DNA of 34,173 nt, taken from assembly GCA_902770845.1 (NCBI GenBank), contig CACXUV010000014.1, forward strand, positions 1 to 34,173. The letters are read 5' to 3'. Position numbers and translations under genes: made by a program. How positions within the stretch are numbered: position 1 is the stretch's first letter; each line of letters begins with the position of its first letter. The notes under the pieces are model-generated. The model saw only the letters and a list, made by a program, of their open reading frames with translations. It was not told the origin of the DNA and did no database searches. Of this stretch, positions 25,632 through 32,881 are shown piece after piece. This stretch comes from an uncultured Prevotellaceae bacterium. GTDB lineage: Bacteria; Bacteroidota; Bacteroidia; Bacteroidales; Bacteroidaceae.

Positions 25632-27941
25632 TTATTTGCACACCCTGATTTCGCTGATGCGAGGCGTTTGTCGGCCAGGCTCGGCAGCCAGTTTCACAAC
25701 CGTCTTTTCGGCATCCAGTCCGGCGGGCAGTTCCAGTGTGGCCGTGCCTTGGCGGTCGAAGCCCACGGTGCCCAGTTCCTTGCCGTCGATGCTCACCACG
25801 ATGCGCTCGCGGTCGGCAAATCCCTTCAGCCGCAGCGTCTTGCCTTCGCTGCACTTCATCTGATAGGCCATCCAGCCACAGGCGCGGCGCCAGTGTGTGC
25901 CCTCGTCTGAACCGTTCCAGGCATTGTCGTTGGTGATGAAGTGGTCGCTCTCCGACTGCTGTTCGCCGCAGTACACCTTGTCGGTGGTGATGGCTTCCAG
26001 CTGCATGCGGGCCTGCTCCTGCGCCTTTATTTCCTGCTGCTGCACGTCCCATTCGGCCTGCGAGTAGAGCGGGAAGTAAATCTGGTAGCGGCACTCATAG
26101 AGCTGGTAGAACGGTTGCAGCGTCATGCCTTCATACTGTGGCAGCGTGAGTCCCGTCAGTTTGAATGTGAGGGGCTTTCCGTCGACGGGTGCCAGGTGGC
26201 CCACCACGTCGTCCTTCAGTCCAATCATGGCCGGCATCTGTGTTTGCGGAATCTTGGGGCCGTTGGCAATGTGTCCGCCACGGCTGTCGTCGGCAAACAA
26301 GCCGTCCTGCCGGTCGGTGCCCGTCTTGGCAGCCAGCACGATGGGGCCGTAGAGGAAGGAGTATTGTGGTTTCCCGTCGGGCGTGGTCTCAGCCGTCAGG
26401 TGCATGGGCATCGTGACGCTCACCACGTCGCCGTCCTGCCACTTGCGCTCCACGGCCAGGTAGCCGTTCTTTGCGCGGTGTTCCACGGCTTGTCCGTTCA
26501 CCTTGATGCTCATGCCCGTGGTCCATTTGGGCTGTCGGATGTTCAGTGCAAACGTCTTGGCCTTCTTCATCTTCAGTGTGAGCTGTGTCGAGGCTTCCTG
26601 TGGGAAGTGGTTCTCCTGCACCACGGTCATGTCGCCCCACGTCAGCGTAGACGGCACAAACAGGTTCACGATGAGGTTCTGACCCTCATGGGCATAGATC
26701 ATTTCACCGTAGCGGGCCGGGTTCTCCAAGCCCGTGCCCACGCAGCACCACATGCTGGTTTGCGGCTGAGAGTAGACGCGATAGTGGCCTGAACGCATGG
26801 GCGTGAAGTAGACAAAGCCCCCCTGCACCGGGTTCAGGATGGACAGGATGTGGTTGTAGAGGGCGCGTTCGTAGTAGTCAATGTAGCTCTTGTCGGCCGA
26901 CGTCTGATAGAGCATCTTGGTGAGTCGCAGCATGTTGTAGGTGTTGCAGCTCTCGGGGCCCTGTTCCGATGCCAGCAAGCCGCTGAAGTCGTTGGTGGGG
27001 TTGAAGTGCTCGCGCATGCTGTTGCCGCCAATCGACACGCTGCGCTGTGCAATGACCACCTGCCAGAAGAACTGTGCGGCGCGGTCCCAGTCCTGCAGCC
27101 CTTCCAGGTCGGCAATGCGCTTGTAGCCAATCACCTTTGGTATTTGCGTGTTGGCATGCTTGCCCGTCAGGTTGTCTTCGCCCTTGAGCAGTGGCTGCAG
27201 CATGCGCTGGTCGCTGAACTGGTGGGCCAGGTGCAGGTATTTCTTGTTGCCCGTCATGCCGTAGACGTCGGCAAACGTCTCGTTCAGTCCGCCCTGCTCG
27301 CTGATGAGCATCTGCTGAATCTGCTCGTCGCTCAGTTGGCCCACCTCCTGAATCATCCAGTCGGTCAGCTTCACCAGCATGTCCCTGGCCTCTTTGCGGC
27401 CAGCCACCAGGTAGGCATCGCGCAGTCCGGCATAGATCTTGTGAATGTTGTAGAGTGGCACCCAGCGATCGTTCAGTCCGAACGAGTTGGCCCGAATGTC
27501 GCCCCGTGCTATCTCGCTCCAGATTTTCTCCGGGTTGGGCACGCCGCCCAGATAGCCGTTGGACTGGGCATCCTGGCATCGTTTCAGTTCGCTGAGGAAA
27601 TAGTCCAGCCGCGTCTCAATTTCCTTGTTGCCCGTGGCAGCCAGCATGTAGCTCAGCGCCGAGAGGTAGTGTCCGCCAATGTGGCCGTCCAGTCCGGTGT
27701 TCTCCCAGTTGGTGTAGTTTTCGGCCTTGGGCTTCAGTCCGGCCCCTTTCAGGTAAGGTGCCAGCAGACGGTCGGCGTCCATCCCCAACAGGTAGTGAAT
27801 GTCGGCCTGCTGGTTGCGCAGAAACTGGCTGTCGCCCAGGCGCACGCTGCTGATGGGGAAAGCCTCGATGCGGGTGGGCAGCTGTGCTTGCAGCGAGCAG
27901 CTGGTGGCCACGAAGGCTAAGAGTGTGATTGCTTTTTTCAT
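25632..27941 (-). CDS. secreted GH127/GH146-type beta-L-arabinofuranosidase (DUF1680)
   Basis: The 769-aa protein starts with MKKAITLLAFVATSCSLQAQ, a signal peptide (a lipobox reading of TSCS is possible but weak). The long alpha/alpha-barrel domain (about 30-420) carries the signature of cysteine-dependent retaining arabinofuranosidases: E330 and C332 in GPESCNTYNMLRL, and C399/C400 in MWCCVGTGLENPARYGEM. In the Bifidobacterium enzyme HypBA1 the equivalent Glu/Cys/Cys/Cys set binds zinc and the first cysteine of the CC pair is the nucleophile. Beta-sandwich domains follow to the C-terminus. The frame opens at 28010, but the start at 27941 precedes the signal peptide. It would release beta-L-arabinofuranose from arabinan, arabinoxylan or glycoprotein side chains. 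Confidence 0.92.
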   Translation of the reverse strand: MKKAITLLAFVATSCSLQAQLPTRIEAFPISSVRLGDSQFLRNQQADIHYLLGMDADRLLAPYLKGAGLKPKAENYTNWENTGLDGHIGGHYLSALSYMLAATGNKEIETRLDYFLSELKRCQDAQSNGYLGGVPNPEKIWSEIARGDIRANSFGLNDRWVPLYNIHKIYAGLRDAYLVAGRKEARDMLVKLTDWMIQEVGQLSDEQIQQMLISEQGGLNETFADVYGMTGNKKYLHLAHQFSDQRMLQPLLKGEDNLTGKHANTQIPKVIGYKRIADLEGLQDWDRAAQFFWQVVIAQRSVSIGGNSMREHFNPTNDFSGLLASEQGPESCNTYNMLRLTKMLYQTSADKSYIDYYERALYNHILSILNPVQGGFVYFTPMRSGHYRVYSQPQTSMWCCVGTGLENPARYGEMIYAHEGQNLIVNLFVPSTLTWGDMTVVQENHFPQEASTQLTLKMKKAKTFALNIRQPKWTTGMSIKVNGQAVEHRAKNGYLAVERKWQDGDVVSVTMPMHLTAETTPDGKPQYSFLYGPIVLAAKTGTDRQDGLFADDSRGGHIANGPKIPQTQMPAMIGLKDDVVGHLAPVDGKPLTFKLTGLTLPQYEGMTLQPFYQLYECRYQIYFPLYSQAEWDVQQQEIKAQEQARMQLEAITTDKVYCGEQQSESDHFITNDNAWNGSDEGTHWRRACGWMAYQMKCSEGKTLRLKGFADRERIVVSIDGKELGTVGFDRQGTATLELPAGLDAEKTVVKLAAEPGRQTPRISEIRVCK

Positions 27942-27971
27942 TGTGTAATAAATAGGGTTGTTTCTTCGCCA

Positions 27972-28002
27972 CAAAATTACGAATATTTGTGCTGTTGCCA
28001 AA
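27972..28002 (-). promoter_or_regulatory. consensus promoter of the GH127 gene
   Basis: On the minus strand TTTG (28002-27999), a 19-nt spacer and TAATTTTG (27979-27972) match the Bacteroidota consensus exactly. The leader is about 25-30 nt. Confidence 0.9.
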
Positions 28003-28040
28003 AGCCGCATGTTTCATTTTTGTTTGGCCTTGTTTCATTT

Positions 28041-28270
28041 GCCAACGGGGCCCCCGTTTTTTCGATAAAGCGGACAAAATTTTTTCGCAAAACAGAGCGT
28101 TCGGAGCCCCTTTCCAGGCATGGCTCGGCCCGTTTCCTGCACTTTTCCGATGAGGGCGTTGCCTAATGGGGCCCCGGTTAGTTGGCAACAGCACCCTTTT
28201 TGTGGCACAACGAGGGCCCTCTTGTGTTGCAACGGGGCCGCTATTGCGCTGCAATGGGGGCCCCGTTGCA
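28041..28270. repeat. scattered GC palindromes with a GGGGCCCC core
   Basis: At least four palindromes share a G/C core but have different matching arms: AACGGGGCCCCCGTT (about 28045-28059), CTAATGGGGCCCCGGTTAG (about 28163-28181), CACAACGAGGGCCCTCTTGTG (about 28206-28226) and TGCAATGGGGGCCCCGTTGCA (about 28250-28270). Compensating differences in the arms keep the dyads. They lie upstream of the GH127 promoter. No gene of credible composition covers them. Confidence 0.8.
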
Positions 28271-28601
28271 GACGGTCAGAAAGACCGTTTTCTGGAAACG
28301 GTTGAGCATCAACGGTTTACAGAAGCATTCAAAACTGCCTTGTTTTGGGCCAAGGCGCTGTTGGTTCAGAATTTTTGAATTATAACGCGGTTCGTGTCCA
28401 TTTTTCTTCAACAAACAAAGTCTTCCCATTCAGCGCCTTTTCGTACTTTTAACGCCTGATATGCTTGTAATTCCTAAAAAATTTAAAGTGGGAACCCACG
28501 CCAATACCCTCGACCTCGAAAAGAAAACGAACTTTTCTTTTTGTTTTTTTTTCTCTTTTCTTTGTAGCTTTGTGACAAAGTCGCGAAGTTACTGGTACTT
28601 G
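28271..28601. other. gene-free stretch with small hairpins, otherwise unremarkable
   Basis: Overlapping hairpins are found at 28272-28288 (ACGGTC/GACCGT), 28285-28301 (CCGTTT/AAACGG) and 28301-28313 (GTTGA/TCAAC). From about 28370 the sequence becomes AT-rich. I see no credible gene. TAGCTTTG at 28565-28572 matches a -7 box on the plus strand but leads to no obvious plus-strand gene. Confidence 0.5.
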
Positions 28602-28634
28602 GAAGAAAAAACAAACGCGTTTGTTTTGTTCTTC
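28602..28634 (-). terminator. terminator of the 60-aa gene
   Basis: A 20-bp perfect palindrome (28608-28627, centre AACGCGTT) is extended by GAAGAA/TTCTTC across a one-base bulge to a 16-bp stem. On the minus strand the 3' arm is very T-rich (GTTTGTTTTTTCTTC). It lies 12 nt after the stop codon at 28647. Confidence 0.7.
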
Positions 28635-28646
28635 TCTCGTTTTTTC

Positions 28647-28829
28647 TTAACTTTGTAAGGATTCGCAGGATTTCTTTATATAAAGGCAGTCTGGGGAATT
28701 GAGGATTTTCGGGGTTACGAATTGGAAACCGTACTCAATTCCACGTTCTGCTATAAATTGCTCAATGCGCTCGGCTTTGCCGCTTCGCTTGTCGAAGAAC
28801 ACCCGAAGATGGGTCACCAGCCGTTTCAT
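28647..28829 (-). CDS. small uncharacterised protein, 60 aa
   Basis: I do not recognise this protein. It is basic at the N-terminus (MKRLVTHLRVFFDKRSGKAE), followed by a predicted helix (RIEQFIAERG) and a beta-like segment (YGFQFVTPKI), and ends with a cysteine-containing tail. The case for a real gene is its surroundings: a textbook promoter (28846-28877) 16 nt upstream of the ATG and a long hairpin terminator just after the stop. It could also be the surviving N-terminus of a longer gene. It follows the Abi_2 gene on the same strand, with 78 bp between them. Confidence 0.6.
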   Translation of the reverse strand: MKRLVTHLRVFFDKRSGKAERIEQFIAERGIEYGFQFVTPKILNSPDCLYIKKSCESLQS

Positions 28830-28845
28830 GACTCAACTTCGGGTG

Positions 28846-28877
28846 CAAAGGTAATTATTTCTTCTGAATCCGCCAAA
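28846..28877 (-). promoter_or_regulatory. consensus promoter of the 60-aa gene
   Basis: On the minus strand TTTG (28877-28874), a 20-nt spacer and TACCTTTG (28853-28846) match the Bacteroidota consensus. It lies entirely in the 78-bp gap after the Abi_2 gene. Confidence 0.88.
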
Positions 28878-28907
28878 TGAACAGCCATTTTTATTTTGTG
28901 AGCTTAC

Positions 28908-29831
28908 CTACTTCCATATAGGTTCTTTACGCCAGTCACCAGTGAATCCGTACTTGTAAATGGGAATGGTTGTGCTTTTGTCTAACAGTGAGAGCAGCTT
29001 CTCCTTAATCTGGTTTTCCGGATAAACGGCATTGCAGAGATAGAGCATGGCTGTAACTACTCCATAAGGTTTCTTCTTCTGATTGTCTGTCAATGGATTC
29101 AATAGCCATTTATCACGATGACCTTTGGGATTGGTTATCTGCTTAGCAAGACTACGGTTCCAAAGGCGAGAGTGATGGGCTATGATATTACGCAATACAG
29201 AAATAGCCTCCAACCAACTGGATAGCTCCTTTGAAGAATAGAGTCCAAAGTCATTAGCGATTGCAGCACGTTCAGGCAATTGGCTCTTCAGGTTCTTGTA
29301 CATCTTTGAGAGTGTACCAAAGGTTGCACTTTCAAGTATCATCCATGCATCAGGGTTATCGCCTGCCATCGACTCCCAATCCCAATTGGAATGCTCAGCA
29401 ATGTACTCCTTGGCAAAAGGCTCCGTACTGCGGTCAAACTCGTATTTAAGGTCAAGCACGAAGTCCTCGTAATAGTCAGAACGCTCAAAAAGAGATTCGT
29501 CCAAGTACCAAAGTCCGCTGTCTTTTACCTGCGACAAATGGTTGATAATCTTGGCCCTCAAAGCCACTTCTATGATTTCGATAGCATCAAAGAGTATAAG
29601 TCGCAGACTGCGGTCAAAGTCGTATCGGCCAATCACGTCATTAAATGAAGCACCTTCCTTGAAATCATGTTCCGTCTCTTCATCGCGCATATCCGACCAA
29701 TAGTATTTCAGACGGAAATAGCTAATGTGTGCCAAACACTGCTTGGCTTCCTCTTCATTGCTGAACTCCATTCCTCTTGAGCGGAGGAGTTGGAATTGTT
29801 CTTCTATTGTACGTGGCTTCTGATTGCTCAT
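28908..29831 (-). CDS. Abi_2-family protein (AbiD/AbiF-like HEPN, phage abortive infection)
   Basis: The 307-aa protein follows the Abi_2 (PF07751) pattern: an N-terminal EEQFQLLRSRGM...AKQCLAHISYFRLKYYW, a central FDRSLRLILFDAIEIIEVALRAKI, and LRNIIAHHSRLWNR at 213-226. The last contains a HEPN-type R-x4-H motif (R214, H219), the usual RNase centre of HEPN toxins. Family members act in abortive infection, stopping growth of phage-infected cells. There is no signal peptide, so the protein is cytosolic. Upstream lie a promoter and a structured RNA with a terminator before the ATG, which suggests RNA-based restraint of a toxic protein. The gene is AT-richer than the hydrolase cluster. RNase activity is inferred from the motif only. 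Confidence 0.88.
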   Translation of the reverse strand: MSNQKPRTIEEQFQLLRSRGMEFSNEEEAKQCLAHISYFRLKYYWSDMRDEETEHDFKEGASFNDVIGRYDFDRSLRLILFDAIEIIEVALRAKIINHLSQVKDSGLWYLDESLFERSDYYEDFVLDLKYEFDRSTEPFAKEYIAEHSNWDWESMAGDNPDAWMILESATFGTLSKMYKNLKSQLPERAAIANDFGLYSSKELSSWLEAISVLRNIIAHHSRLWNRSLAKQITNPKGHRDKWLLNPLTDNQKKKPYGVVTAMLYLCNAVYPENQIKEKLLSLLDKSTTIPIYKYGFTGDWRKEPIWK

Positions 29832-29838
29832 ACTCTAT

Positions 29839-29930
29839 AAAAAAGGTGACCCGCCAGCAGATCTACGGGATGCCGACGGGTTCTGTTATCGTTTGATTCG
29901 GACTGTCTTATCCGAGAATCTTCCTGTTTT
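29839..29930 (-). ncRNA. candidate RNA antitoxin/leader RNA of the Abi_2 gene, ~90 nt with intrinsic terminator
   Basis: Transcription from the promoter at 29937-29968 should start near 29930. The RNA has a 5' hairpin (29895-29920, stem TCGGA/TCCGA extended by GAT/ATC across a bulge). Its 3' end has an 11-bp stem, ACCCGTCGGCA (29881-29871) with TGCTGGCGGGT (29859-29849), including two G-U pairs, then CACC and six U residues (29844-29839). The end lies 7 nt before the Abi_2 ATG. This promoter-RNA-terminator-toxin order is that of type III toxin-antitoxin loci. A structured RNA class (abiF motif) has been reported beside Abi_2 genes; membership of this one cannot be confirmed here. Confidence 0.65.
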
Positions 29931-29936
29931 CGGTTG

Positions 29937-29968
29937 CAAATATAATGCGTTTTTCTCAATTCTGCAAC
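29937..29968 (-). promoter_or_regulatory. promoter of the Abi_2 locus
   Basis: On the minus strand GTTG (29968-29965), a 20-nt spacer and TATATTTG (29944-29937) closely fit TTTG-N19/20-TAnnTTTG. Confidence 0.78.
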
Positions 29969-30018
29969 TTTTTGAGGTGATTTTTCATAAAAAGGTGTTT
30001 AATCTGCGGAATAATTAT

Positions 30019-30026
30019 TATCTTTG
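30019..30026 (+). promoter_or_regulatory. -7 box for the second structured RNA
   Basis: TATCTTTG followed by C fits the extended -7 box. Transcription would start near 30031-30033, exactly at the first hairpin. The -33 region is weak (GTGTTTAAT upstream). It is the only good -7 box on the plus strand before the membrane protein gene. Confidence 0.6.
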
Positions 30027-30030
30027 CATC

Positions 30031-30300
30031 GGCTTGGGGGAGAAATCCTGAGCCATAGATGCATTAGCTTATTATTTCGCACTTACCGAAGAAGCCTAGG
30101 AAACTAATTTGGAATAGTTCGATTTAAGAAGCAAAGGGAAAGGCCAAAGAATGGTCATTCTTCACTTCAAGCATTAGCTATGCACACGCCTTTGGCGTGG
30201 AGCATTCTTGTATTGAAGTGAGGGGTTCCAAATTTCCTAGGCTCGCCCCTAAGGTTTAGTGCATAAGGGTGGCCACGCCATTCTTTGTGGCTTGACTTTT
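30031..30300 (+). ncRNA. candidate highly structured RNA of about 270 nt
   Basis: No frame covers this segment, yet it folds densely. A 5' hairpin occupies 30031-30054 (GGCT/AGCC). A second occupies 30067-30095 (GCTT/AAGC and TTCG/CGAA). A long closing helix of up to 18 bp joins 30094-30114 (GCCTAGGAAA, ATTTGGAA) to 30226-30242. Inside it are 30162-30170/30213-30221 (TCACTTCAA/TTGAAGTGA) and the hairpin CACGCC-TTT-GGCGTG (30185-30199). The end, GCCAC/GTGGC then TTGACTTTTT (30272-30301), resembles a terminator. A 12-bp pairing of 30143-30154 with 30278-30291 would cross the closing helix (pseudoknot) or oppose that terminator. It is not a tRNA, tmRNA, SRP RNA or RNase P that I recognise. Confidence 0.6.
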
Positions 30301-30336
30301 TGCGTCATTTATTACTAACTTCAAAAAGTAAAGTCT

Positions 30337-31800
30337 ATGGCACAGAACATCTTCATGGCATCCATGTATTTTCTTGTTCCTATCAACAAGATTAATAAAT
30401 GTATGCTTCAAAAAAGAGTTACGACTTGGCGTCCTATTGAGTGTCAGGCAATTTTTCAAAGCATTTCTGCCAAATGTGATTATGCAGCGATTCCTTATTA
30501 CAACCAACCTTTCTATTACAACACTGTTTTTGGGAACAGCAGCCCAAAGGAAAGAAGAGTTAAGCTAAACGTAAACATTCTCTGTTATGTTCCATCCACT
30601 AAAGAAAAAATGGGTGTTCAATACTTCTTGGCTATAGGAACATGTATTGACAAATGTTTCGAAAACATAAATGATGGAGCGAATAAATTAATAGAGATAA
30701 GTGATGCACAGGATATTGTGATGCTTAAACGTGCATTCTATTCTGAGAATGATAGAAACAAAGATAAAATTGGACTATACTATCCAAAAGAAGACCCTGT
30801 TGTGTTTCATAGGCTGTGGTTAGAGGAAATAGTCAAGGACTTTGATTTGGAGCCTGACTGTAATATAGCCTTTGATGCATCGGCTACATCTATTCGGACA
30901 GTATCATTAAACTCTACAGTTTGTTCAACTACGTCCCAAGAAGTTAAATCTGCGTTTGAAGATAACTACTATGACGATAAGCCAAATTCTTATGACCAAG
31001 TGTTAGATGGCATAGACGCTAACCGTTTTGCTTATGGCGTTACGGAGGGCAATGAGAATTATGCAAGTTTACCTGAAGATTTGATTAATAATTTCGTTGC
31101 CAACTCCTATTCTAACAACTACTCGGAACGTTTCTTCACAACCCCCAACAGATTGACATTCTTTTGCACGCATTATCCATACGTGAACTTACAAGAACCC
31201 AAAGACTGCAGATTATCTGAAAGTATCACAGATATTGACCCCAGAATGCTGTATGAATTGTGTCATAGTTTATATTTTATTAAGAGGTCGAAATTCATTC
31301 GTGCTAAAATAGACGACGATAGTGAATCAGGGGAAATAAAGAAATTATATGATAATTTGAACAGACTCTTTAAAATGAGACTGTTTAATATGAGTGAAGC
31401 TGATAATCGTATAAAGATACTTTACAAAGGCTTGGGAGTGTCTCAAGAATATGAAGATTCAAAGGATGATGTTGAGGCTTACCTTAATAGCAAACAATTC
31501 TCATACTCGAAAAGACACAACAGAATCTCTATTGTTTTAGGGCTTGTGTCTTTGGTTGCTACGTTTTTTTCTGCTCTTGTTGGATTTGACGAAGTCCGGA
31601 GTTGGATTACGACAAATACTATGTCCATAAATGGTGTTAATTATAATACCTTTAGCGTACTTCTCTGGGGATTTACTTTTCTACTATACTTTATATGGAT
31701 TGAGTTCATGTTTATTACCGATAAGTTTTCTTGGGCAAAAATTAAATACTGGTGGAAATATCTTATAAATACCATACATAGAAAAAACAATGGCAAATAA
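30337..31800 (+). CDS. unrecognised 487-aa protein with two C-terminal membrane helices
   Basis: I do not recognise a family. Residues 1-390 are soluble, with several aromatic- and cysteine-containing stretches (IPYYNQPFYYNTVFG at 52-66, FFCTHYPYVNL at 275-285) and a charged helical part (330-395). Two hydrophobic helices follow at about 397-417 and 439-460, and a basic tail (KYWWKYLINTIHRKNNGK) ends it. The soluble-helical-2TM order recalls CorA-like proteins, but there is no GMN motif. Two-helix C-terminal anchors are also frequent in membrane effectors of phage-defence systems. The gene is visibly AT-richer than the hydrolases and follows the structured RNA by about 35 nt, probably in the same transcript. 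Its 3' end overlaps the GH13 start by 11 nt. Confidence 0.8.
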   Translation: MAQNIFMASMYFLVPINKINKCMLQKRVTTWRPIECQAIFQSISAKCDYAAIPYYNQPFYYNTVFGNSSPKERRVKLNVNILCYVPSTKEKMGVQYFLAIGTCIDKCFENINDGANKLIEISDAQDIVMLKRAFYSENDRNKDKIGLYYPKEDPVVFHRLWLEEIVKDFDLEPDCNIAFDASATSIRTVSLNSTVCSTTSQEVKSAFEDNYYDDKPNSYDQVLDGIDANRFAYGVTEGNENYASLPEDLINNFVANSYSNNYSERFFTTPNRLTFFCTHYPYVNLQEPKDCRLSESITDIDPRMLYELCHSLYFIKRSKFIRAKIDDDSESGEIKKLYDNLNRLFKMRLFNMSEADNRIKILYKGLGVSQEYEDSKDDVEAYLNSKQFSYSKRHNRISIVLGLVSLVATFFSALVGFDEVRSWITTNTMSINGVNYNTFSVLLWGFTFLLYFIWIEFMFITDKFSWAKIKYWWKYLINTIHRKNNGK

Positions 31801-32881
31801 CAATCACTATATATATCACATCATGATTGACCGCTTTGCTGGTTGCGATCTGAAGCGGGAAGGGCGATGCTTTAAAGGTGGGAACTTGCAAGGCATCATG
31901 AAAAAGCTCGACTATATCCAATCGTTGGGCTGCAATGGCATTTTGCTGACACCATTCTATAAGACGAATGAATATCACGGCTATCATATCTTGGACTATG
32001 AGCAAGTGGATGAGCATTTCGGCACTTGGGAGGATGTCAGACAACTGATAGCAGCTGTGCATCGCAGGGGAATGACTATCACGGCAGACTTCGTGGCCAA
32101 TCATTGCCACATCAACAACCCGTTGGTGAATGCATATACTGACTGGTTCAAGAAAAAGCGGGATGGAGCGCCGAAGTTCTTTTATGGCATTGAGTATCTG
32201 CCAGAGTTCGACCTCGACAATGCTGAAGCCAAAGACTATATGATAGCGAGGGGCAAAGACCTCTGTCAGCTTGGCTTTGATGCTATTCGTCTGGATTATG
32301 CGAAAGGGCCTTCACTGAGTTTCTGGAAAGCATTCAGAGAAGAAATCAAGAAAGTATATCCGAATGTCATGATAATAGGCGAAATATTAGGACCGCCTCA
32401 TGGAAAACATCTGCCAAAGGAACTCGCCAAGAGAGTGAAAAGTGGCGAGATCAGCAGACAGGAAGCCTGGCAACTATGCTATATAGGCATCTTCGATGGC
32501 GTACTCGATTTTGAATACCAGTCGCTGATGTGCAAGGCAGCAAAGTCGGGACATCACATTTCTGGCAACCAAAAGCTGGAGACAGCAGTAAAGGAACACT
32601 TTGCCCGCTATGCCGACCATCCCAATTATAAGCTTTGGCTGCTTCTTGACAATCATGACTTCAACCGTTTCCTCTATGAGTGCGGTGGTGATGTGGAGTT
32701 GTTGAAAGAGGCTATAGCCTTCTCTCGTACCCAGAACTATCCTTACCTATTATATTATGGTACGGAAAAGGGTATGACCCACAAGTCCGATCGGTTTAAT
32801 GGCGAACCATACGCCGACGAGCAAGTGCGTGAATGCATGGAATGGAACAAACTTTCAATCTTTATAACTATAGAATTATGA
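31790..32881 (+). CDS. compact GH13 alpha-amylase-family protein
   Basis: The 363-aa protein has no signal peptide and shows the GH13 conserved regions in order: DRFAG near the N-terminus, region I in DFVANH, region II in GFDAIRLDYAKG (nucleophile Asp), region III in IIGEIL (acid/base Glu) and region IV in LLDNHD. All catalytic residues are retained, so a cytosolic activity on alpha-glucans or malto-oligosaccharides is likely. It is shorter than typical GH13 enzymes (450-600 aa), with the usual C-terminal beta-domain absent or vestigial: the frame ends shortly after YYGTEKG. Its ATG lies 11 nt inside the preceding gene and its stop overlaps the next ATG as ATGA, so translation is probably coupled. 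Confidence 0.88.
   Translation: MANNNHYIYHIMIDRFAGCDLKREGRCFKGGNLQGIMKKLDYIQSLGCNGILLTPFYKTNEYHGYHILDYEQVDEHFGTWEDVRQLIAAVHRRGMTITADFVANHCHINNPLVNAYTDWFKKKRDGAPKFFYGIEYLPEFDLDNAEAKDYMIARGKDLCQLGFDAIRLDYAKGPSLSFWKAFREEIKKVYPNVMIIGEILGPPHGKHLPKELAKRVKSGEISRQEAWQLCYIGIFDGVLDFEYQSLMCKAAKSGHHISGNQKLETAVKEHFARYADHPNYKLWLLLDNHDFNRFLYECGGDVELLKEAIAFSRTQNYPYLLYYGTEKGMTHKSDRFNGEPYADEQVRECMEWNKLSIFITIEL

Noticed and set aside
30031-31800. Retron (structured RNA plus reverse transcriptase)
   Set aside because: The downstream protein has a YYDD string at 211-214, but no other reverse transcriptase motifs, and it ends in two membrane helices. No matching a1/a2 inverted repeats were found at the RNA ends.
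30337-31800. CorA-type Mg2+ channel
   Set aside because: The two-helix C-terminus is similar in outline, but the GMN selectivity motif and the CorA stalk signature are missing.
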